A stretch of 64,000 nt of DNA from Galbula dea (lineage: Eukaryota; Chordata; Aves; Piciformes; Galbulidae): the NCBI GenBank assembly GCA_013399015.1, contig VWZX01009978.1:172398-236397 (forward strand), read 5' to 3'. Both the position numbers and the translations under genes were made by a program. Every line of letters begins with the position of its first letter. Position 1 is the stretch's first letter. This document shows, piece by piece, positions 10,701-36,670 of the stretch. The notes under the pieces are model-generated. The model had not been told where the DNA came from. It made no database searches and saw nothing but the letters and a program-made list of their open reading frames with translations.

Positions 10701-11823
10701 GAGACCCCAGGGAGACCCTGGTGGGTGCAGCTCTGGGATGCTTGAGGTGTCAAAGTGGGTCCCAGTTGCTTCCACAGGCCACACAGGTCTGGACAAACTG
10801 GGGGGGGTAATGGCTCCTGTGGCTAGCTGTCCCTGTGCCACTGGTCCCACAGGCTAGCACCCCACATGGCTAGCACCCCCCAAGGCTAGTGCCCCTGTAA
10901 CCCGGAGTCCACCGTGGGCAGTGCCCCTCCGACGGGCAGGGTGCCTCTGACCTGAGACCCTCTCAGCCCCCGGTGCAGGACCCAGCTCCTTGCAAAGCCT
11001 CGGTCCCCTGGGCCGGATAACCCCTCCGGGACCGGTACGCTCCCCGGTGCTGCTACTCCCTTCGGGACCGGTACAGTACCTTTGGGACCAGTACCCCTTC
11101 ACTGCCGGTACCGCCCTCGGTGCCGGTACCCCCTGTCATACTGGTACATTCCTAGTTCCGGTACCTCCACCAGTGCCTATACATTCCCGGTGCCGGTAAA
11201 CTCCCTGGTACCAGTAACCCCTCCGGTGCCGGTAGACTCCTCAGTGCCGGCAAACGCCCCGATGCCATTCCCCCTCTCGGTGCCGGTACACTCCTCCCGG
11301 TGCCCATATCCCCTTCGGTGTCAGTAAATCCCCTGGTGCCATAACCCCTCCCGGTGTCATTACCTTCTCGGTGCCGGTACCCCCTTCGGTGCCGACACCC
11401 TCTCGGTGCAGGTACACTCGCTCCGGTGCCGATACCCCCCCGGTGCCGATACCCCTTCGGTGCCATTACTCCTCCCGTTGCCTTTACCCTCCCGGTGCCG
11501 GTACTCTCTCGGTACCGGTACATTCCCCCCGGTGCTGATACACCCTTCAGTGTCTATACCCTCTTTGGTGACGATACCCCCTTCAGTTCCGGTACACCCC
11601 CCGGTGCCGGTACCTCCTCCGGTGCCGGTACTCCCCCCGGTGCCGGCAGCTCCTCCGGTGCCGGTACTCCCCCCGGTGCCGATACCTCCTCCGGTGCCAG
11701 TACCCCTCCCGGTGCCGGTACCTCCCCCGGTGCCGGTACGAGTCCTCCCCGTCCCGTTTCCCCCCGGTGCCCTCCTGTCCCGTCCCTGCCCGTACCGGGC
11801 CCGGTGCCTCTCACGGCTCCCAT
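4709..11823 (-). CDS. ZNF414: ZNF414, C2H2 zinc-finger protein (gene span, coding part)
   Basis: A poorly studied C2H2 zinc-finger protein, presumably nuclear. Exons were joined by GT/AG sites with matching phases: 8420-8489, 7761-7862, 7569-7676, 7241-7346, 6382-6683, 5104-5268 and 4709-4785, about 309 residues from the ATG at 8489. Recognition rests on the run of fingers: a C-x4-C finger followed by 'PTQSLEGK', a second C-x4-C finger followed by 'HYKPNRYFKCENC', a broken third finger, then 'SRIVWEHTRGRY' and a last C-x2-C finger, as in mammalian ZNF414. The N-terminus is short compared with mammals as I remember it. The exon holding finger 3 is interrupted by an N at 6660, and the missing coding block appears displaced to 6781-6941. 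A probable first exon in the CpG-rich promoter adds Met-Gly-Ala in frame. Confidence 0.9.
5104..5268 (-). CDS. ZNF414: ZNF414 exon with the last zinc finger
   Basis: It contains 'SRIVWEHTRGRY' followed by a C-x2-C...H-x3-H finger (YTCMQC...LHIEEH). Donor GTACGG; acceptor CCTTGCAG. The linker after the finger is proline-rich. Confidence 0.93.
6382..6683 (-). CDS. ZNF414: ZNF414 exon with broken third finger and Pro-rich linker
   Basis: It opens with 'CENCMLR', the Cys half of finger 3, then meets an N at 6660. The text resumes at 'LPTNLPELPASLEAM' and a Pro/Leu-rich linker to 'NAVWKKSQ'. The usual second half of the finger, with its metal-binding residues, is missing. With one base at the N the frame stays open, but mammalian ZNF414 carries dozens more residues here, so the exon is probably incomplete. 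Donor GTGAGA; acceptor TGGCAG. Confidence 0.85.
6717..7110. repeat. Degenerate tandem repeat in a ZNF414 intron
   Basis: About four imperfect copies of a 60-65 base unit built from 'catcaccccctgacccc', 'catcagcc' and 'ggagagccactccacac' or 'ctgggagatctccacatc'. The array is interrupted by the displaced coding block at 6781-6941. Confidence 0.75.
6781..6941 (-). CDS. ZNF414: Displaced ZNF414 coding block (between two Ns)
   Basis: A 161-base block bounded by Ns at 6780 and 6942. It reads on the minus strand as an open Pro/Lys/Glu-rich stretch ('PPPPPAPKTDKP' ... 'LEQEAILPGTDT') typical of the linker after finger 3. It has no usable splice sites with matching phase, and exon 7241-7346 joins perfectly to 6683 without it. 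Its minus-strand end meets the sequence left of the N at 6660 in frame if no base is added (Thr-Asp-Thr-Val-Leu-Pro). I infer that it belongs inside the exon at 6660. Confidence 0.75.
7241..7346 (-). CDS. ZNF414: ZNF414 exon with second zinc finger
   Basis: It encodes 'GKTFQC' and a C-x4-C...H-x3-H finger ending in 'HMKVH', then 'YKPNRYF'. The last two bases (AA) join to G of the exon at 6683 to give Lys before 'CENC', as in the mammalian protein. Confidence 0.93.
7569..7676 (-). CDS. ZNF414: ZNF414 exon with first zinc finger
   Basis: It encodes 'GKHYQC', a C-x4-C...H-x3-H finger and 'YRPTQSLEG'. Its text 'PSMQELMDHLKVH' is closely similar to the next exon's finger, so the two fingers look like an old duplication. 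Donor GTAAGG; acceptor CTTCCAG. Confidence 0.93.
7761..7862 (-). CDS. ZNF414: ZNF414 exon, N-terminal linker
   Basis: A low-complexity Gly/Pro/Ala linker ending in the basic patch 'DLRPLKRRPVPG' directly before finger 1. Donor GTGAGC; acceptor TGGCAG. Phases match both neighbours. Confidence 0.85.
8131..8335 (-). mobile_element. CR1 LINE 3' end (inverted), with 8-bp terminal repeats
   Basis: It begins with several repeats of 'atagaatc/atagaacc' (the CR1 3' terminal microsatellite), then 'gttggaagggacc', 'gatcacctagttccaacccc' and the CR1 body in inverted orientation. It lies in a ZNF414 intron. Confidence 0.92.
8420..8489 (-). CDS. ZNF414: ZNF414 exon with the likely start codon
   Basis: The ATG at 8489-8487 lies three bases inside the exon (acceptor before 8492) and opens 'MKTEKEEAVPTF'. 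Purines at the key context positions favour it. An in-frame upstream start at 11823 in the probable first exon would add 'MGAA'. Donor GTGAGT. Confidence 0.75.
8602..8638. repeat. (CCT)n microsatellite
   Basis: About eleven CTC/CCT triplets in a row in a ZNF414 intron. Confidence 0.9.
8749..9050 (-). mobile_element. CR1 LINE 3' part (subfamily B, inverted)
   Basis: It starts with the inverted CR1 tail ('atagaaccattggattg') followed by 'gagtccaaccatgaaccag' and 'ctccagggctttgcaatccc', the pattern shared by the B copies. Confidence 0.9.
9051..10990. other. ZNF414: ZNF414 intron 1, no recognisable gene
   Basis: Unique non-coding sequence between the first CR1 and the CpG-rich promoter area. 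Open frames exist but show no domain, splice pattern or compositional coding signal. Confidence 0.6.
11020..11755. repeat. GC-rich minisatellite, 'ccggtgccggtaccccc' type
   Basis: About 45 degenerate units of 14-19 bases around the core 'cggtgccggtac'. Most contain one or more CpG. The strand transcribed with ZNF414 is the G-rich one. The array starts about 55 bases inside intron 1 from the probable exon 1 donor. Confidence 0.92.
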
Positions 11824-12060
11824 CAGCGGCGCGGCTGCCGCGGGGCCATTTTCTGTGCGGAGCTGTCGCGAGAGCAGGGGAGGAGGAGGAGGAGGAGGAG
11901 GAGGAAGGAGCTGTGCGGAAGGGGGGCAGAGGGCTGCCGAGGGGGGCCCGGGCGTGGGGCTTAGCTCGGCCCCGCTGCCGGCCCGTTGTTGTTGCTGCCG
12001 GTTTTCGCAGCTCCCGTTCCGTCTCCCTTCCCGTCCTGGCAGCGGCAGCGTTCCGAGGGC
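11800..12060 (-). promoter_or_regulatory. ZNF414: CpG-rich promoter of ZNF414
   Basis: Dense CpG, no TATA box, a (GGA)n run at 11879-11910 and GC boxes. This is the only CpG-rich unique stretch between the ZNF414 coding exons and MYO1F, and the YY1-like motif points in the sense of ZNF414. Confidence 0.6.
11815..11860 (-). promoter_or_regulatory. ZNF414: Probable ZNF414 exon 1 end, YY1-like motif and upstream reading frame
   Basis: On the minus strand a good donor (GTGAGA at 11814-11809) follows ATG-GGA-GCC, with the ATG at 11823-11821. Spliced to the exon ending at 8492 this stays in frame. Just upstream is AAAATGGC (11852-11845), a YY1-type element of the kind found near transcription starts. 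Its ATG (11849), with A at -3 and G at +4, opens an eight-codon frame whose TGA overlaps the next ATG as TGATG. Transcription-start evidence is lacking, so exon 1 is a prediction. Confidence 0.5.
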
Positions 12061-12990
12061 CTCAGAGGATCCTAGGCCCTTAGAGCAGCCCAGGGCCTTT
12101 GGAGCATCCTAAGGGCCTTGGAGCATTCCGAGACCTTGGAGTATCCTGGGATCCTCGGAGCATCCCAGAGACTGGGGCCCTTGGAGCATCCCAGGGTCCT
12201 TGGAGCATCCTGAGCCTTTAGAGCAGCCTGGGGCCTTTGGAACATCCCAAAGGCCTTGGAGTGTCCTGGGATCCTCGGAGCATCCCAGAGACTGGGGCCC
12301 TCAGAGCATCTTGGGGTCCTTGGAATATCCAGGGATCCTTAGAGCATCCCTAGGGCCTTGGAGCATCCCTAGGGCCTCGAAGAGCAGCCCCAGCTTTGGA
12401 GCACATCCCAGGGTCTTTGGAGCATCCCAGGGCCCCTGGGGGATCCAGAGCACTCTGGGGCCTTGGAATATCCTGGGATCCTTGGAACATCCCAGAGGCT
12501 AGAGCCCTAGGAGGATCCCAGGGTCCATAGAGTGTCCTGAGGACCCCAGGGTCTGCAGAATATCCTGAGATCTTTGGAGCATCCCAGGCCCTTAGAGCAT
12601 CCCAGGGGCTTTGGGGCATTCTGGGATTCTAGGAACACCTTGGAGCACTCTGGGGGTCCTCGGAGTATCCCTGGGTCTTCAGAGCATCCCAAGGTCTTTG
12701 GAGAACCTGGACCCCTTAGAGCATTCCAGGGGCCCCTGAGCATCCCAAGTTCCTTGGAGCACCCTGGACTCCTGGGAACACTTTGAGCCTCTCAGAACAG
12801 GCATGGCCCCTAAGAGCACCCCAGATCCCTTGGAGCCTCCCAGGACCCTCAGAGCCCCTGGAGCCCCTCAGAGACCCTGGAGACCCTCAGAGACCCCCAA
12901 GGCCCTCAGAGCCCCTAGAATACCTCTGAACATCCAGATCCCTTTGGAGCACCCCAGGAAATGCTGGGCAGGGCCAAAAGGGAGCATCCC
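12060..12990. repeat. Degenerate minisatellite 'ccttggagcatcccaggg' upstream of ZNF414
   Basis: Roughly 40 imperfect units of about 18-25 bases based on 'cttggagcatcccaggg(t)c', becoming 'ctcagagcccctggagcccc' towards the right end. No protein is implied; all frames are repeat products. Confidence 0.9.
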
Positions 12991-13426
12991 ACTTGCAGAG
13001 CATCTACTGTTGGGTGCTGCCCTCCCTCCCAAGCCCCCCCCCAGCCTCAAGGAAGGGCACAGGAACGAGTTTCCTAAATCCCCAGACTTTCCAAAGCCAT
13101 TTTTTCCTTCATTAAAATAAAAACAGAGGATTTGCCTGTTTCCTCCCTCAGACTCTTGCCAAAAACCTGCAGTGCAAGGACTCCTAAAACCCCTCTGGTT
13201 TACAGGAAAAAAATCACTCCAAGGTCCCCAGGGATTGAAGAACCCCAGACCAGGAAGGTCCAACCCACTGTGAGCCCATGGAGGACTTCACATCCCAGCA
13301 GCTTCCTGCCCTGGGCCATCCCCACCCTGGGGGAACTGGGGGTCTCCCGAATCCCTCTCTACCCCCCATCTCTGGGGCAGGGGTCTGCTGCTGAGGAGGT
13401 CAGCCCCGGGGGGGAGGGGAGGGCTG

Positions 13427-13506
13427 AGAGATGGAGGAAGAGGAGGGTTGGGATGAGAGGCTGAGGGATGGAGGAAGAGGAGGGTTGGGATGCGAGGCTG
13501 AGGCAG
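13427..13506. repeat. 37-bp tandem duplication
   Basis: Two nearly identical copies of a unit containing 'gatggaggaagaggagggtt' and 'gggatgagaggctgagg'. Confidence 0.85.
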
Positions 13507-13714
13507 AGCCCAGCGGGAGCAGCTGTCGTCACTTCCTCCGGCCGAGGGACGCGGGGCCCAGCGGGGAGCAGGGGGCAAGCAGGGATGAACCCCCGCAAGT
13601 CAGCATCGTTCGTGCCTCTCCCTGCTGCAAACCTCCTGAAACAACCCCTGGTTGGACCCAGCACCCCCCATCACGACACCCCCCACCTCAGACCCAGCTG
13701 TCCCCCTGGTCTGG

Positions 13715-13935
13715 AGAGTCAAGGCAGAGAGGGCCCTCCGAAACCCAGGGGATTAGGGCAGAGAGGGTCCTCTGAATCCCAGGGGATTGGGACAGAGAGG
13801 GTCCCCCAAATCTCAGGGGATTAGGGCAGAGGGTCCCCCAAATCCCAGGGGACTAAGGCACAGGGTCCCCTGAATCCTAGGGGATTAGGGCAGAGAGAGT
13901 CCCCTGAACCCCAGGGGATTGATGTCGAGGGGGTA
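13715..13935. repeat. Minisatellite of about 36-bp units
   Basis: Six imperfect copies of 'gggcagagagggtcc' plus 'ctgaatcccaggggatta', in the ZNF414-MYO1F intergenic space. Confidence 0.88.
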
Positions 13936-14430
13936 CCTCAAATCCCAGCAGTCAGGTGCAGACAAGGACAGTGTTTTCCACATCAGGCATAGACCCTGTC
14001 CTGCCATGGACAAGACCCTGCAAACCAGGCACGTCTCAGTAACTTTCTGACCACCATCAGGAAGAGCTGTTGCAGCTCAGTGGGCTTCGGCTGAGGGGTC
14101 CTGGCAGCTTTGCCAAGGAGGAATCAGGGAATGGTGATACTGCCCTGGTCCTGCTGTGCCCTGTTGCCCTGCTCAGCCGTGCCAAGGGGTCCAGAGTCCT
14201 GCTGGGATGTGGAAATGCCTGAGATGTGTTCCTGGAGGAACTGGTGTTCAGTATCTTCTGGAAGGTTCAACATGGGGAGGATGGGGCTGCCTCCTACATG
14301 TGTTCACCTTGTCACGGGGCCAGCGAGAGCCACGGGCTGGCACCAGGGTGAAATACAAACTCCAGGCTCAAGTTTTGAGTCAGATTTGTTGAGTCTGATT
14401 ATTTACCATAATTATTAACAATATAATCCT
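13936..14430. other. Intergenic DNA before the MYO1F 3' end
   Basis: No gene or repeat recognised. It becomes AT-rich at 14390-14440, near the MYO1F cleavage region. Confidence 0.5.
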
Positions 14431-14431
14431 A

Positions 14432-14437
14432 TTTATA
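14432..14437 (-). terminator. MYO1F: Candidate variant poly(A) signal of MYO1F (TATAAA)
   Basis: No AATAAA is found on the minus strand within 400 bases of the MYO1F stop. TATAAA lies in the first AT-rich stretch, about 285 bases after the stop, with further AATAAT-like text just downstream. The variant hexamer is used at some vertebrate genes. Confidence 0.4.
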
Positions 14438-14720
14438 GCCCAGAATCACTGGAGCAGTTCCACTCCCAAGGTACAAACAAGCAGCACATTGATAGTCCTG
14501 GCTGCAAGGAGGCCACCACATAAACCAGCTGTGAGACACTGCGGCTAGCGCCAGCAGAACCTGGTAGCCAGCAGTCAGATGAATCATTCGCTCAATGCCA
14601 GTGTTGGTGGAGATCCACCACAAAGCCACCACTGGCCCTTTCAACTTGACCTTGCTGGAGGTGGGGTGAGAGGACAGTGTCCCCATCCAAGCCTCTGGCC
14701 ATGTGGCCACAGTGGCAAGC

Positions 14721-32976
<18,256 letters not shown>

Positions 32977-33022
32977 GGTGTCCTGTGTCTTGCCCCCAGG
33001 GATGGGGTCCTCAGGGCTCCTG

Positions 33023-33043
33023 TCACCGAGGGGCCAAGGTCAT
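33023..33043 (-). promoter_or_regulatory. MYO1F: Short upstream reading frame before MYO1F
   Basis: ATG at 33043, six codons, then TGA at 33025-33023, about 47 bases before the real ATG. Whether it is in the mRNA depends on the unknown transcription start. Confidence 0.3.
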
Positions 33044-33113
33044 CCTGAAGTGTTTGTCTTTGGTGTTTCAGCTGCAACTACAAACTGCAACTGATTTTTT
33101 CCCCCCCTCCTCC

Positions 33114-33126
33114 CACTTCCTCATTT
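33114..33126 (-). promoter_or_regulatory. MYO1F: PU.1/ETS-type motif upstream of MYO1F
   Basis: On the minus strand the sequence is AAATGAGGAAGTG, a near-consensus PU.1 site (GAGGAAGT core) about 140 bases upstream of the ATG. No TATA box is seen, as in many PU.1-driven myeloid promoters. MYO1F is a leukocyte gene, which fits. Confidence 0.55.
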
Positions 33127-33280
33127 CATGCTGCTTTGCTGGGGGTGGGGGTGGGGAGGATGAGGGTGTCTCTCAGCTGCCAGGGGGTGGCCCTTGGGGT
33201 GGCTCTGCTAAGGGGCTCTGCTGGTGCTGGGGGTCACTGAGCTGGGTGTAGGGGTGGATGCTTTAAGGTGCATGATCAGA

Positions 33281-33605
33281 GAATCATAGAATGGTTTGTG
33301 TTGGAAGGGACCAGAAAGATCATCTAGTTCCAACCCCCCTGCCATGGGCAGGGACATCTTCCACTAGATCAGGTTGCTTAGAGCTCCATCCAACCTGGCC
33401 TTGAACACCTCCTGGGATGAAGCATCCAGAGCTTCTCTGGGCAACCAGTTCCAGTGTCTTACCACCCTCACAGTGAAGAGTTTCTTCCTACTATCTAATC
33501 TAACCCTAGCCTCTTTTGGTTTGAAACCACCACCCTTTGTCCTATCACTACACTCCCTGATAACAAGTCCCTCCCCACCTTTCCTGTAGGCTCCCTTCAA
33601 GTATT
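33281..33605 (-). mobile_element. CR1 LINE (subfamily D, inverted)
   Basis: Inverted tail 'gaatcatagaatggtttgtg', then 'gatcatctagttccaacccc'. It lies just upstream of the MYO1F promoter. Confidence 0.92.
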
Positions 33606-33756
33606 GGCTCCTTTTGGTTGTTGCATTTTTTGCAGGTCTTTGGTATAAAAAAGGCCACACATGAGGTAACATTTTGTCTACAAATGGGCTGAAGCCATTT
33701 CAGAAAGATCATGGCTGGAGCTGTGCATGGGACTGTGGTGCTGTCCCCACTGTGAC

Positions 33757-33835
33757 TGCAGAGACCTTTCAGATCATCACATTCAACCATGAACCAGCAC
33801 TGCCAGGTCACCACTAACCNCCTTGAACCATGGTG
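33757..33835 (-). mobile_element. CR1 3' fragment interrupted by an N
   Basis: 'gagacctttcagatcatcac' and 'ccagcactgccaggtcacca' are CR1 B text. It stops at the N at 33820, where the usual continuation is absent. Confidence 0.75.
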
Positions 33836-34215
33836 GAGCTGTAAGTGCCTCTTGGGCTCTTCCTCCCCATCCTGCACCCCAGATATTCACAGGGGCTCTG
33901 CCTTGCTCTGTCCTTGTACAGGTAGCACAGGAGGAGGTCATGCTAGAGAGGCCACACACAGCTTCTGGTGGGCATGGCTCTCACCAGCAGAGTCTGCAGA
34001 AGGTGAAGGATCAGAATGTTCCAAGGATCTCAAACAAACCTGCTCTAACCTTGGTCTTGTGACACCTTCTGGGCAGCACTGGCAGAAGAGCTGGAACAAG
34101 AAGGGGCAATGCTTCATGGAGACCTAGCACCCAGGAGCAGGTCAGGACCCTCAGCTTCTCTAAGTGCCTCTCTCTTCTGAACATCAGCTCAACCACTTGC
34201 AGCCAGGAGAGAAGC
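33836..34215. other. Intergenic DNA between MYO1F promoter and ADAMTS10 3' end
   Basis: No gene or repeat recognised. A 'accttggtcttgtgac'-type stretch recurs at about 40825, inside ADAMTS10, suggesting an uncharacterised dispersed repeat. Confidence 0.4.
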
Positions 34216-34465
34216 ACAGACTCACACAAGGGTTTGGGTGGGAAGGGACCTCTCAAGGTCAGGTACTCCAACCTCCCTGTGGTCACAGCAGGTTGCTCAC
34301 AGCCCTAAACAACCTGAACCACTATGGTTCCAGGGATGGGACATCTCCCACCTCTCTGGGCAACCTGGGACAGGCTCTCACCACCCTTAGCATCAAAAAT
34401 GTCTTCTTTCTTTCTAGTCTAAATCTTCTCTTTTAGTTTCAAAGCATCAGCCTTTGGCCTGTCCC
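34216..34465 (-). mobile_element. CR1 LINE (subfamily C, inverted)
   Basis: 'gggtttgggtgggaagggac' and 'gggatgggacatctcccacc' mark subfamily C. Confidence 0.87.
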
Positions 34466-34891
34466 AACAGCTCCTCTGGTTCTCCAGAGCCATGAGACAC
34501 GACACAAACTGTTGTGTCAATCCCCACAGGAACCAGCCCATGGGATTCAGTTCCTGGACATGTAGATCTTCAAACAAGTCCATCCCTCAAATCCCAAACC
34601 AGCATCACCAACACAGGGTCTGCATGCCCCTGGGGTGCACAGCCAAGCCAGGAAGGGTTTACCAAGTGGAAACCTCTTCCTAAACACCACAAGGCAGCTT
34701 TGGGTGAATCTCCACCTCTCCAACCCTCTCCAGTCATTCCATCTGCACTGAAAAACCTTCCTCTGCTGCCCAAACCCTTCCTTCAGCATGAGGACCAGGA
34801 ACAGCATGGCATGGGGCTGCCCAGAGCTCAGGTTGGTCACTCAGGAGACAAGACTTGGAGCAGAAGCTGTGCCCAGGATGGTAGCTACTCC

Positions 34892-34897
34892 TTTATT
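34892..34897 (-). terminator. ADAMTS10: Poly(A) signal of ADAMTS10
   Basis: AATAAA on the minus strand in an AT-rich, low-complexity stretch (34880-34980, including tatatata), about 1.66 kb past the stop. This AT-rich change in otherwise GC-rich DNA looks like a genuine 3' UTR end. Confidence 0.6.
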
Positions 34898-36560
34898 ATA
34901 AATCATGCCGTTACGTTGCTCCTCCTCAGAGTTAGTATGTTAAACATTTGTCATGATATATATATCTATATAAAAAAGTGAGAACACCCCTTCCCCTCCC
35001 CAAAAACCTCAGAAGGGAGCATGGCACCAGGGAGGAAGACAACTGAAGGCTCACTTGGCAGCCAGATAGGGTTTGCTGAGCACCAAAGACGCTGCGATCG
35101 GCTGGGGAGCAGCTGAACCTAGAGATGGGTGAGGAACATGTGAGGGCTGGGCAGAACAGAGAGGTCTGCTCTGGAGAAAGAGGCTTGGTCACCTCCCTGC
35201 ACCCCATGGATGACCCTCAAGGGGAAGAGAACATGGCTTTGGACAAGATGTCCCACCAATGGGATGCAGAAAGGCATGGAAATAGTAATACTAATAACAA
35301 CAACAGTAACAAAAAGGTTTGTAGATTGGAAATTCAGGTCTCCTCTGTGGGCTGTGGTGGCCCAAGGAGAAGATGTGCTGGCCCAGATTTGGCCAGGAGG
35401 TGACCTGGAGGAACCTGAAGCCTGCTCTTTTCCCATCACTAAAGGTCTCCTGGAACAGGTGGCACTGGGACTGGCACCCACCCTGCCTTTGGAGGCAAAG
35501 CACCTTTTGGAGGCAAAGCACCTTTGGAAGTAAAGCACCTTTGGAGGCCAAGCAGCCCTGGAGGCCGTTGGTGTTGGCTGGGGAGGGTCCTGCCAGGACC
35601 AGACAGAGTAGTCCTGAGTCATGGCTTGGCAATGGAGACACTGTGACCAAGACAGTTCTTGTCCTACATCCTCCTTGGCTTCCTGCAGCCCAACATGACC
35701 TTGAAACCCTTTAAGTGACTGCAACCCCGAGGACACCTCAGCCCTGACCTCTGCTCTTGCTTGGAGGTGTTTCTGGAATATAAAATGCTCAGAACAGTGA
35801 CAAGGACTTTAAGGAAAACCAGGAGACACCCAACCAAAGTAGGTTCTTAAGAGAGTTTCAATCACCTCCTCTCTCACTTAAACTGGTGTCACCACTGTGC
35901 TAGGTGACCTGCTCCCTGTCCCCTGCCCCATGTCCCAAGGTGAACCCAAGCTCCTGCTCCAACCCCACTGCCCACAGCAGCTCACCCTCAGCCATCACCC
36001 AGAAGCCACAAGCCACGCTTGTCACCCGTTAGCACCCAAAACCTCCTCCCTTCTCTCCCCTGGGATGCCTGAGGGAAAGGCAGCAGCCTCCCCTGGGTGC
36101 CCTCAACATCCCCTGGGGATGCCCCCCACTTCCCTGGGGACACAGACACGGAGCAGGAGCAGGCAGGAGCAAGGGGAGTGGTTGCCTCTTGGGTGGCTGC
36201 TGGGCACCTGCAGGACCTGCGCCCGCTACTAATAAATAACAAGGTTAGAACTTCAAGTAATGTCCTGCTGCTGCCCTCTGCCCAGCTCCAACCTCCTCCA
36301 CCACCTCCTCCACCCTGGGGCCATGGTGGGCTCTGCAGTGGCTTAACTGGGAACCTGCCATGGTGGAAGCTCAGGGGTGAAGGGTGTGTGTCTTTGGGGG
36401 ATGGGTTTGGGTGACACCAGCTCTACCCTGGAAGCAGGACCAGTGTCTGTGTTGGACCCAGGGGAGGTTCCCGGGGTGGAGAGGAAGGGCACAAGGCTTG
36501 GTGGCCCTTCCATATAGCTTCTGCCTTCCAGTTTTCTCATGGGGGTCATGGTGTGTGTCC
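34898..36560 (-). other. ADAMTS10: Probable ADAMTS10 3' UTR
   Basis: Continuous from the stop codon to the poly(A) signal. It contains a short 19-bp tandem repeat at 35488 and no other gene. Confidence 0.5.
35488..35555. repeat. 19-20-bp tandem repeat, four copies
   Basis: Unit 'tttggaggcaaagcacc' with small changes, within the probable ADAMTS10 3' UTR. Confidence 0.88.
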
Positions 36561-36670
36561 CTAGTGCCCCTGGCATGTTTTACAGCACATCTGTCGGAAG
36601 TAGGTCCGGCTGCAGAACTTGAACTTCAGGACGAGCGGGCAGTAGGCCACCTTGTTCACATCCTTGCACT
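36561..36670 (-). CDS. ADAMTS10: ADAMTS10 last exon: PLAC domain and stop
   Basis: It encodes 'CKDVNKVAYCPLVLKFKFCS', then a Cys-rich end 'MCCKTCQGH' and TAG (36563-36561). This is the PLAC (protease and lacunin) domain with its paired cysteines. Confidence 0.96.

Noticed and set aside
11354..12112. Plus-strand frame of about 250 codons (PV/PPVP repeats)
   Set aside because: It is the translation of the minisatellite at 11020-11755 and the CpG-rich promoter; the 'protein' repeats only mirror the DNA unit.
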